From Caulochytrium protostelioides (Eukaryota > Chytridiomycota > Caulochytriomycetes > Caulochytriales > Caulochytriaceae), in assembly GCA_003615045.1 (NCBI GenBank), contig ML014158.1, forward strand, positions 58,199 through 122,198: a stretch of DNA of 64,000 bases, in the 5' to 3' direction. The notes under the pieces are model-generated. The model made no database searches and was not told where the DNA came from. It was given only the letters and a program-made list of their open reading frames with translations. The first letter of the stretch is position 1. Each line of letters opens with the position of its first letter. Both the position numbers and the translations under genes were made by a program. Below are positions 42,485 through 50,966 of the stretch, in pieces.

Positions 42485-43253
42485 CGCTGCGTCAGCGGTG
42501 AGGTTGGGCCACGGCAGTCGTTGGGTTGTGCCGTCGCTGGGCACGTGCAACACGACATTCTTTTCACAGAATCTGTAGGTCCACCCTCCGCGACCCAGCA
42601 CGCCCATCACGCTCTCCGCGGTGTGCCCCTGAGGGGTCCCCCACCAAAGACAGCGCGCATTTCGGTTCAGTGGCGGATGCGCTTGCCGACCAGAGGCCCC
42701 AGGGGGGCTTGCACCGGGGTTGCGGCACAAGGGTATAACGGGTAGGGCCAGACAGCGTCGAATGTTCAACGCGGCATTGAGATCGTGGTTCACCAACTTG
42801 CCGTGGATGGCTTCATACCATAGCAATCCTCGAACCACGGTTCCCTGGCGCCGGCGTTGACCGGGTTTCAGGACCCCATGCGTCTGGGCATACACTCGTC
42901 GGAACGACCGTTGTGTCCCAGGGCTTCACCTTGGTCAGGATCTCATCCATCTCGGCATGCACCTGGGTCGTCCGGAACTCACGACCAGGATGGTGCGGAA
43001 GCGCTGGGCGTACGCCTCGTACGCCCCAGCCGTTGGGGCGGAGATCTCGCCCTCGCCTCCGGGAGCAAACCTGGAAGCGCCATAGGTGACCACGGACTTC
43101 TGCGTGGCCGCCCCGTCGGCGATGCGGTTGAAGAGCTGGACAAACACGCGCTACTCGACTCCGGACCCGGCACCGCCTGCCTGCGCCAGCGACCGGCGAC
43201 CCTGACGGACGGCAAGGCCCCGCCACTATGGTAGCCCTAGAACTCTCTGGCAC
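42485..43253 (-). pseudogene. Broken Fanzor (eukaryotic TnpB-like, RuvC nuclease) gene, copy 1
   Basis: Minus-strand pieces in three frames read in order like the C-terminal half of a Fanzor/TnpB nuclease. First, VVTYGASRF...GEISAPTAGAYEAY (43147 downward) resembles the stretch before RuvC-II. Then EFRTTQVHAEMDEIL (about 42970) resembles the RuvC-II element with its glutamate. Finally HGVLKP...TVVRGLLWYEA...LVNHDLNAALNIRRCL (42876-42750) carries the RuvC-III signature D-x-N-A-A-x-N. Two frame changes, a deletion of roughly 130 bp relative to copy 2 and an in-frame stop make it nonfunctional. The cysteines of the usual zinc ribbon are not visible. The N-terminal half is missing. These nucleases are carried by eukaryotic mobile elements and use an RNA guide made from the element end. 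The identification rests on motifs only. Its 3' end (42485) is shared exactly with copy 2. Confidence 0.6.
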
Positions 43254-43260
43254 AACTTCA

Positions 43261-44127
43261 AATCACATGCATAGCTGATTTGCTGATTCCATAAACCGAC
43301 GAGGAGAGCATCACTTTCTCTGAAAAACATGATTAATTAGCTCTACACCGTCTACGGCTGGTCATTGGAGGCTACTGACCTTGCTTGGCCTCTGCGGTCA
43401 AGCCGACGCTGTGCCGCGTCCCGGGGGAAGGCCGGTGGCAACCCTTGGTTGGCAAGCGCATCTGGGGTTAAAACGACGGCGGCCATAAATTGCGCTTGAC
43501 GGGAACTCCGGTTATGTATCTAGGCTCCGTGAAGCATTGTGTCGCATGGCGGACCCGGATGCCCGATGTGGCTTGGCAGTACGTGGCCGAGTGACCCGAC
43601 GACACGCCGCGCATCCGGCGGCGCGTGGGGCAAACGTGATGTCGAAGCACATGTGCCAAAATGATTATCTGCGTATGATTATCTGCGTGACCCCTATGCC
43701 GGAGTTAAAGTTGATAAAGCTGGTGTGTACGGCTCATGGAGCCGCCACATTCGCACGAGCCGTCGAGTAGTACCCAGCGTGGCTTAGTCGTCATTGGGTA
43801 TATAAGACGGCACATGGACGACCGAACGGCACAATAGATGGGACGTCTCGTCCGCAACATGGGCATTGAGAGGGCCCTATACATGTTGCAAAAATATCAA
43901 AGCCGATGAGCGGAGGCAATGCCGTGCCCACGAGTCGTTGTTGCCCTCGTTCTAGCCTATCCGTGGATACACGCTTCCACGCACGCTGCTCTGATGCCCC
44001 GGTGTCCCCGTGACCTCCATCGACATTGTTTTTCTTCTCGGGCGCGCCCGTCTCATACGCATCTCTCAGCTCACCCTCTCGCCACCTGCCACCCGGCATC
44101 CGCCTGCCCGGCATCGGTCGTGCCATC
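43261..44127. other. Region between the Fanzor relic and the secreted-protein gene
   Basis: About 870 bases of moderate to low GC. It includes a probable promoter with a TATA box at 43799. No other gene is supported. Confidence 0.5.
43799..43806 (+). promoter_or_regulatory. TATA box of the large secreted-protein gene
   Basis: TATATAAG lies 329 bases before the chosen ATG at 44128. Confidence 0.45.
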
Positions 44128-46479
44128 ATGCTGATGTTCATAGGAGGCCACGAAGGGCTGCTGCCCTTCTTACTTCAGGCACTTCTACTCTGCCTGGTCG
44201 TCACAGCATTACCAGCCGGAGAAAAAAGACCTCACGGTAGTGATGATTTTGGATGGCGACCTCACCGTAACCCATATGGCAACCAGGCTTCATCCTTTGG
44301 AAACCAGGCACCGGAGGATTTTCAAACCTTTGGACATCCGCCTTACAACCCCCTTACACCCCAAGGGTATACAGCGCCATACCTCCAAAGTCAATTCACA
44401 TCAGCCCATCGACAAAGCGGGTCGTTGTATTCTCAAACCCCCATTGACAATCAGCCTGGAATCCCCTTGCCCGGGACAGCCCTTGGTCTTAGCTCGGAGA
44501 TGAATCAGCCGTTTTCTGGCCTGTCCACCCCTTTCCAGCCACACGACTCGAGTCGTATGGCCGGAACGCCTTTTTGGCCGAACCAGCTTACCACTTTGCC
44601 CGGAAGCCAGGCAACACTAGGCAGTGGTTTCTTCAACGATATACAACTTCCTGATGATTCTCAACATTACACGTTAGACGACGACCCGTCACTGGTTGAT
44701 TTAGATTGGAATTCTAAGGATCCCTCTGGATACGGTGGCAATCCATTCGCCGTTGTTCAGCCGCACACGTATCCAACAAATAAACCAATGAACCGACAGA
44801 AATTACCGGCCATTTACTCGAGGGTGATCGAAAATCCAACACCTGGCTCCATCTTGCCTTTGGATGATCAAAGCTTGTATCAGGGGTTGATGTCTCAGTA
44901 TCCCTATGAATATGGCGACCCAGTGGCCGCCGACCCATCACCCAAGTATACAGCTGGTGTTGCTGATTATACCCCCGTGATCGTACCGTCATTGCCACCG
45001 CACCAACGGGCTACAATCAAAAATCCTGTACGGCTGAGTCCGTCGGGCATGACCAGACAGTCTGGTTTGATTCAGGATCCGAACCCCGGGGCCGCGATAG
45101 CTATGCCCGAAACGTCTGCCTTAGCGCCCATTACGAGAAAATACTGGGATCTTTTGGGAGAGGACGGTGCTGACCTGGAGAAACCTATCAGGTACTTCGA
45201 AAAGAAAATCGTCGAATTGCATGATCTCCCTTCGCCTGGGGATGACGGGGCACATTTGAATCGTCTCTTCAAAATGCTGCCCAAGCCTCATACGGACAAA
45301 TTCTTTTTTCCCGACTTGATCGTTTTTAACGCCGCTTATCTCAAGTATAGTGCGTCCTCCTCAAATCTTGCTCAGGGGTCACAGAGAAGCCCTGAAAATG
45401 ATCGTATACGACAAAGCCGTTTTTTCCCTCTCGCCGCGAAGTTCGTCAAGAGGATGCAGTTTTTGCTCAGCTCTTGGTGGAACGTTCACGTATGTGATCT
45501 GCAAACACAGCAATTGACGTGGAACACGATAGGCATATTGATCTATTTCGAATACTTGGTCGAGCGTGGCCGGGACTATCGACCAGATTTCGAACCCGAT
45601 CCGAAGGAAAGACAAAAGCCGACTGACAACAAATCGACGAATGCCCGTAGATCACACCACGGATCGCAGTGGGAACACAAATCGACAGCCAAAAAGAAGC
45701 CCCTGATGAGGAAGTTGAAAATGTGGGTATCGGAGTGTACGCAATATCTGGAAGAAAGGGTTTTCGTAAACAAGTCCACTCAGCCCAGCGATCTTCACGA
45801 GCGGATCAGAGAGTACCTCGAAAAACGTAAACAGAATCCAGAGGCCGCCGAACTCTTGGCGGTCTTGGACATTGACAGGATACAGAATACAAGCGAGTTT
45901 CTACGAAGCGCCAAGGACGTCGCTTTCTTGGCCCTGAAGTGGATGCGTGAATCGTTTGGTTTAACGACAATGCATTTAAAAAAGCAGCTCGAATTCTCGC
46001 GAGAACCTCCTCTACATCCTTCCAGTGCATGTGCTAATTTGAATAGTCCGAGCCATGTGTTTTTGCTACTTCAGGAAGAGCGGCGTAGAAATGTCGTTCT
46101 GTTTCTGGCAGCCGTCCCCCCTTACAATGAACTTGTTTCCGCTTTTTCCAAGGTCGATCTTCCTCTCAAAAAGATTGACAATCCGTCAGATGCCGTCGAG
46201 GATCTTCGGTTGATTGACTCTCCCCTGATGCCCACCGAGGGGATGATCAGTGGAGCGCCAGGCGGCTCTTCCTCGACAGTTGAAAGGTCCCATTCAGGTT
46301 TACGCGTGGAGCTCCCGAAAGATGTCCGTGCACCAGCAGGTACCCCACGCTCACCTGCAAATGCGCCGGTGCCTCAATCGCAGACCAGTCATAATGTCGC
46401 CTCTAATTTGGATGTGGTGGCGCCGGTAAACCTGTCGGTGATGGATTGGTTGAATAAAGTGGAAAAACATCGCAAATAG
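44128..46479 (+). CDS. Large secreted protein of unknown function (candidate effector or wall-associated)
   Basis: 783 residues from the ATG at 44128, chosen because it gives a clean signal peptide (hydrophobic core FLLQALLLCLVV, cleavage after about residue 30, then GEKR, a possible Kex2 site). Upstream ATGs would bury that signal. Residues 35-330 are rich in Pro, Gln, Gly, Tyr and Asn and likely disordered. Residues 370-690 look folded and mainly helical (KYWDLLGEDGADLEKP..., FFFPDLIVFNAAYLKYS, KRMQFLLSSWWNVHVCDLQ, FLALKWMRESFGL). The last 90 residues are again disordered and end MDWLNKVEKHRK. There are very few cysteines. No domain is recognised. Base composition is near 50% GC, clearly lower than the 65-70% of the housekeeping genes, with many A/T-ending codons, so transfer, a different mutational environment or relaxed codon bias are all possible. 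It stands between two Fanzor relics. Confidence 0.72.
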   Translation: MLMFIGGHEGLLPFLLQALLLCLVVTALPAGEKRPHGSDDFGWRPHRNPYGNQASSFGNQAPEDFQTFGHPPYNPLTPQGYTAPYLQSQFTSAHRQSGSLYSQTPIDNQPGIPLPGTALGLSSEMNQPFSGLSTPFQPHDSSRMAGTPFWPNQLTTLPGSQATLGSGFFNDIQLPDDSQHYTLDDDPSLVDLDWNSKDPSGYGGNPFAVVQPHTYPTNKPMNRQKLPAIYSRVIENPTPGSILPLDDQSLYQGLMSQYPYEYGDPVAADPSPKYTAGVADYTPVIVPSLPPHQRATIKNPVRLSPSGMTRQSGLIQDPNPGAAIAMPETSALAPITRKYWDLLGEDGADLEKPIRYFEKKIVELHDLPSPGDDGAHLNRLFKMLPKPHTDKFFFPDLIVFNAAYLKYSASSSNLAQGSQRSPENDRIRQSRFFPLAAKFVKRMQFLLSSWWNVHVCDLQTQQLTWNTIGILIYFEYLVERGRDYRPDFEPDPKERQKPTDNKSTNARRSHHGSQWEHKSTAKKKPLMRKLKMWVSECTQYLEERVFVNKSTQPSDLHERIREYLEKRKQNPEAAELLAVLDIDRIQNTSEFLRSAKDVAFLALKWMRESFGLTTMHLKKQLEFSREPPLHPSSACANLNSPSHVFLLLQEERRRNVVLFLAAVPPYNELVSAFSKVDLPLKKIDNPSDAVEDLRLIDSPLMPTEGMISGAPGGSSSTVERSHSGLRVELPKDVRAPAGTPRSPANAPVPQSQTSHNVASNLDVVAPVNLSVMDWLNKVEKHRK

Positions 46480-46486
46480 CACAGAT

Positions 46487-46488
<2 letters not shown>

Positions 46489-46536
<48 letters not shown>
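46489..46536. repeat. (TC)24 microsatellite
   Basis: Uninterrupted TC dinucleotide run of 48 bases, starting 10 bases after the stop codon of the secreted-protein gene, so it probably lies in its 3' untranslated region. Confidence 0.95.
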
Positions 46537-46543
<7 letters not shown>

Positions 46544-46640
46544 GGAGGTCCATCATACGATATTAATATAGTATATAGATACATGAGGGTGAGACAGTAG
46601 AGACAGGTTTGTAATGCGACCAGGCTGGCCAGTTTTTTGT

Positions 46641-46646
46641 TTTATT
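46641..46646 (-). terminator. Possible polyadenylation signal of the chitinase gene
   Basis: AATAAA on the minus strand in an A-rich stretch a few bases after the stop. It is unusually close to the stop, so this is tentative. Confidence 0.3.
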
Positions 46647-46651
46647 TTGTT

Positions 46652-48010
46652 TTACTTGCGGGCTGACGGGCGGTTCTTCCACTTCTTGCATCGACGCTTG
46701 AGCTTGTCGGGGTTCTTTTGCGAGCCTTTGGTGCCATACGTCTCGCCAGTAGTGCCAGCGTGGCCGGTCCCCGTGTAAGGCGCCGTCGCCGCGGGCGTGG
46801 GCGACGTCGTGGTGGAGCTCGCAATGTCGGAGGCGCCGAGCGTCGAGGAAGCGCCGAGGACGGTGGTCGTGCCGGGCGCAGGCATCGTCGACGAGGTGAC
46901 CTCCGGGCCGGGCGCCGCGGCGGCAGGCGTGGTCGCCGGGGTGCTCGGCGCCGGGGCGGCGGGCGAGGAACCGGAGTTGCTGGGCGCAGGGGCAGCGGGT
47001 GACTGGCCGTATCCGGTCGGCTGCGGGCCATCGGGCTTGAAGAGCGGGAACGTCGAGTAGTCATCGGACGTGAACTGGGTCGCCGCGGCGATCTTCTTGT
47101 ACAGCGACGAGAACCCACTGCGGGACGCCACACCTTCTTGCGTCCACGCCATCACGCCAATCACGTTTTTGGTGCCCTTCAGGCCTTCGGTGACCGACTT
47201 CATGACGGCCGTTTCGTCGTAGTTCAGCTTGGGGTCGTCCGGGAAGGTGCCGATCGTCACTTTGCAGCCATAAGCGTCGCAGAGCTGGTCCCACTCCTGC
47301 AGGTTGGAAACGAACCCGGACTGCTCGTCTTCCACCGGCACCAAGTTACAACCTTTGTTGTTGTAAAACTGGACGTTCATGATATCGAACAGACCCCTGT
47401 ACAGGTTGCCGATCCCCGCGGGGCCAAAGTAGACATGAAGGTAGCTGGTCGGACACTGCGGCGCCGCCGTGAGGTAATTTGAGGGACCCAGCTGGACGCG
47501 CAGCTCTTTCATAAACTCCTTGACGGTTGGATTGTCCATCACACACAGCTGTTCAAAGTCCAGATCGAACCCCCTGATAGGTCCCAGCAGCTGAGTCGTC
47601 ATTAACGCTTTGGACATGCTCTGCGCGAGCTCCTTGCCGCCTGAGCCCGTGATCTTCTGACCCTTGCCGCCGTCCGCAGCACCACCAATCGAGACGATGA
47701 TGTGGGTGCCGGACGACTCGCATGCGGTGACTTGCTCACGCAGGGTCTTGCACGCCGACGACAGTGATGCGACGGTGCTCTTGTGATCCAATTCACAACC
47801 CTGGGAGTTAAAGGACCAGGCTACCTGCTGGCTGTCGTAGGATTGTAAAAAGGACAGGTTCAGGAACGTGGGCGCGCCGGGTTTGCCGCAAATGTTCGCA
47901 AGATTGCTCGTGCCTGCACTGCTTCCCATAGAGTAACCGACGTCAATGCCGGCCGAAGCATGGCTGACGAGGAGCGCCAGGCCCATAAAAAGCGGGGTCC
48001 ACGGATTCAT
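46652..48010 (-). CDS. Secreted GH18 family chitinase (class III-like) with Ser/Thr/Pro-rich tail
   Basis: 452 residues from the ATG at 48010. A longer frame exists, but the 25 extra residues would hide the signal peptide MNPWTPLFMGLALLVSHASA. The catalytic TIM barrel covers about 21-320: strand 1 GIDVGYSMG, SIGG (107-110, the GH18 S-x-G-G motif), active-site strand GPIRGFDLDFEQ (143-154) with catalytic E153, and MAWTQEG near strand 8. The usual D-x-x-D-x-D-x-E is R146-x-x-D149-x-D151-x-E153, so the first Asp is replaced by Arg while the catalytic Asp/Glu pair is kept. Residues 320-430 are Ala/Pro/Ser/Thr-rich and likely O-glycosylated. The end is strongly basic (KLKRRCKKWKNRPSARK) and could bind wall polymers. 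Chitin hydrolysis in the cell wall is expected for the family; activity here is not certain. No chitin-binding module is recognised. Confidence 0.85.
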   Translation of the reverse strand: MNPWTPLFMGLALLVSHASAGIDVGYSMGSSAGTSNLANICGKPGAPTFLNLSFLQSYDSQQVAWSFNSQGCELDHKSTVASLSSACKTLREQVTACESSGTHIIVSIGGAADGGKGQKITGSGGKELAQSMSKALMTTQLLGPIRGFDLDFEQLCVMDNPTVKEFMKELRVQLGPSNYLTAAPQCPTSYLHVYFGPAGIGNLYRGLFDIMNVQFYNNKGCNLVPVEDEQSGFVSNLQEWDQLCDAYGCKVTIGTFPDDPKLNYDETAVMKSVTEGLKGTKNVIGVMAWTQEGVASRSGFSSLYKKIAAATQFTSDDYSTFPLFKPDGPQPTGYGQSPAAPAPSNSGSSPAAPAPSTPATTPAAAAPGPEVTSSTMPAPGTTTVLGASSTLGASDIASSTTTSPTPAATAPYTGTGHAGTTGETYGTKGSQKNPDKLKRRCKKWKNRPSARK

Positions 48011-48282
48011 GACCACGGTGCTAGTTGAGACGGGATGAGGTGTTGTCAGAAGGAAGAGATTTTCCAGGTCTAGGTGCTTCAATGAGACAGAAATCGCAGT
48101 GAAAGGTGGTCGTACAGAGATCGTCGAAATGGTCGGGAAGCAGATGTATGATGGAATAGATAAGATTCAGAGTGTGATGACCAGGACCAGGACTTGGTGG
48201 GAAAATGCGAGATGGGAAGCGCGCGGTGGGGGGTGCTGAAGAAGTCGAGGTGCGCCATTGCTTCTCAAAGAAGCGCCAGGTA

Positions 48283-48290
48283 CTTTTATA
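48283..48290 (-). promoter_or_regulatory. TATA box of the chitinase gene
   Basis: TATAAAAG on the minus strand, about 275 bases before the ATG at 48010. Confidence 0.55.
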
Positions 48291-48618
48291 GCCATTCGAT
48301 CTGGGCCGCTTCACCCATACGGAAGCGCCCAGCGCTGATGCCATCACGGCCCTTCACTGAGCGCCTTCGTAGCGTCACACGAAGGCTGCCATGTATTCGA
48401 ACACCATGTATTGGAAGCTCCAGTGTAAGATGATCGTGGTTGAGCTTCCAACAGGCAGATGCTGCTTGCCAAGGCCTCACGGTGAGTACGTACATCGACG
48501 GTGTTTGGCCATCGCTCCACGCTTAGTGTAATACGGTCAGTGCAATGCTTGCGGGAGCCACATCCCACTCTCATCACTGACTGCTGCGGGATCGAGTCAT
48601 CATATCGTCTCTGCTGCT

Positions 48619-48677
48619 CTCCGCTCCACTCCGCTTCGTTCCCTCCGCTCCGCTTCGTTCCCTCCGCTCCGCTTCGA
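48619..48677. repeat. Tandem repeat, about three units of CCCTCCGCTCCGCTTCGTT
   Basis: A 19-base unit repeated with small changes. Related CGCTTCG words continue to about 48745. Noncoding. Confidence 0.7.
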
Positions 48678-50066
48678 TCTGGTGGGCACTCCCACCTGGC
48701 TTCGCCTTCCGTCCGGCTAGGCCTCGCTTCGCCCTCCGTCCCGCTGGCGCAAGATGTTGTTTTGGGGCACCTCCATTGCATAGCGTGGCAAATCGATCAT
48801 CCCCGCCGATAGGCGCTCGGGCTCGTCCCCCTCGGCGGAACTGAAATAAAAGGCTCGAAAAAGGCTTGCCCGCCTCGAGCGGAACTGAATCTGTCGGGCC
48901 TGCAAACCCTCCGACTCCTGAGGACCCGCCGCCGTTCATGAAACGCAGCCGTGCCATTTTGGGACGAAGGCGGCGGCGGATGAATGTGTCAGAGAGCAAA
49001 CATTGGTGAGACGGGACACAGCGCGACCGCGCCGGCCTAGTTGCGGTCTGGACCGCCGTCGGCGGTGCCGGCCAGCGACGTGTTAAGCGGACCACGATCT
49101 GCTAATGATTCGCGTCGACTCCAGCGTCATTGAGTCACGCCCGGCTCCGGCCGGAGCATAGTAAGCCGATTGTAACGCTTGGCCGCGACCATGCCCACCT
49201 CGGCGATGCACATGGCGGTCAGCGGTCATTGGCCTGGCGGGCGGATGGCATGGCAACGGTACATCCATTGACCACCTCGGTGTTACACGGTTCAGCATGG
49301 CCATCCCGACAGCCTGTCGCCGTGATACGTCGCGCTGCACGGCGTGCTCGGACGGAGCAGCACATGGTCTCAACACACGGAGTAAGGGACGCTTCAGATC
49401 TCAGGCGCTCACCTCACGCGGGTGGATTGCCTACGGCGTTCATTCTCAGCGCGTACCGTACTGATGCCTCGTGGGCGTGAGTATCTGCCAAAAATCACGC
49501 GCTTTTTCAGTCTCGAGTGGGCTGGAGTGCTGGCGGGCATCTTTTGTTTGGATGCTCGGATCAAGCCTACTGCCGTTTTCAATCGCCGCGGAACCTGGGG
49601 GGCCATCGCGCGCTTCCCGGGTAGCCAGCCGAGATGAGAAGCGCAAAGCGTTGCAAGTAGGTGCCTATAAGTGGCTTCTAACTAAACACAGTTGTCTCTA
49701 TACATCGTTCTTTTGAGACTGTCGAGGGGATGACGGCAAAGACAGAAGCGATCTCTTGATCGGCCACTGGGCCCACCGACAAGACTTGTTGAGCTTGTTG
49801 CCTCCGTCGGAACAAAACTGATTTGTATAGTCGTTGTTGCGAATCTGTGCCGATGCAGATGAACCGTGCACCATCCTGCACGATACATGATGAAGACAGT
49901 GATGATTACTAGATAAAAAAACACAAAGGGTTGAGGGTGCTATTGACGTGAGACGCGCGATGAGACGCGCGAGTACCATGTTCGAGGGTGCGTATCATCG
50001 TCCGCCATCTTACTATATTTATTTACGGTGTGTATACTGGCTCAACACGCACACTATGCCCTGTCG

Positions 50067-50810
50067 GTGGGGGACCCCTGGGGGGCAGCGAGCATTTTTG
50101 GTTCAGTATCGGATGAGCTTGCCAACCACGGACGGCAGGGGGACTTGCCCCGGGTTGCGGCACAACGCCTCCGGTCTTTCCGGTAAAGCCAGACAGCGTC
50201 GGATGTTCTACGCGGCATTGAGATCGCGGTTCACCAACTTGCTGTGGGTGGTTTCATTGCCGTTGATAGCTTCATACCACAGTAACCCTCGAACCACGGT
50301 TCCCTGGCGCCGGCGTTGACCGGGTTTCAGGACCCCATGCGTCTGGGCATACACTCGGGTCTCGCCGAGCGGGGTGGCCGGCGGCGGCTCGGCCGAGGAA
50401 ACACCCGCGCGAGCACGGCGGGGCAGGTTGACCCGCGTCGGCGCCGTGGAGCGAGCGCCTGACCGGGACGTGCGGACCGGGTTCATGGCCGCAGGCGCGG
50501 TTTGGGGAACACCTGCCCGGGACGCCGGGGCTTTCACCTTGGTCAGGATCCGATCTGCCGATCCATGAGGATCCACCCCGGTGCAAGCCCCCCTGGGGCC
50601 TCTGGCCGGCAAGCGCATCCGCCACTGAACCGAAATGCGCGCTGTCTTTGGTGGGGGACCCCTCAGGGGCACACCGCGGAGAGCGTGATGGGCGTGCTGG
50701 GTCGCGGAGAGTGGACCTACAGATTCTGTATAAAGAATGTCGTGTTGCACGTGCCCAGCGACGGCACAACCCAACGACTGCCGCGGCCCAACCTCACTGC
50801 TGACGCAGCG
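50067..50810 (-). pseudogene. Broken, rearranged Fanzor (TnpB-like) gene, copy 2
   Basis: The minus strand from about 50560 down to 50206 keeps one open frame with ILTKVKAPASRAG..., VYAQTHGVLKP, TVVRGLLWYEA and LVNRDLNAA, matching copy 1 and carrying the RuvC-III-type D-x-N-A-A. Everything N-terminal to ILTKVK is missing. In its place, 50576-50810 is an inverted copy of the element 3' end, about 97% identical to 42485-42719 of copy 1 by eye with no indel. The 3' flank in normal orientation is also present (50067-50190), but more diverged. Copy 2 is thus a composite of two element copies, perhaps produced by aberrant transposition or recombination. The coding part has a longer loop (NGNETTHS) than copy 1 and lacks the 130-bp deletion, so it shows the ancestral order better. 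Nonfunctional. Confidence 0.6.
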
Positions 50811-50826
50811 CCAATCTACCGATTGG
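50811..50826. repeat. Perfect 6-bp inverted repeat abutting the Fanzor fragment
   Basis: CCAATC-TACC-GATTGG lies directly against the outer end of the inverted element fragment. It could be a cruciform target site, or chance. Confidence 0.5.
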
Positions 50827-50966
50827 GCCTTTCGTCCCTTCGGTGCTGTGCCTAGTCCGTCCTTCGGTGGCGCAAACGAAACCCCCGCCATGGAAGGGTA
50901 AGCCAGGCAAGGGGGTAGAAGCCGAAGCCCCTTCGACCTCATTTTCATTTCATATTTTTTTCTGAC

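Larger units (their letters stand above)
48011..50060. other. 2-kb region upstream of the chitinase gene, no further gene recognised
   Basis: Contains the chitinase promoter with a TATA box near 48283, a short tandem repeat (48619-48677) and DNA of moderate GC up to the second Fanzor relic. The open frames are short and without protein character. Confidence 0.5.
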
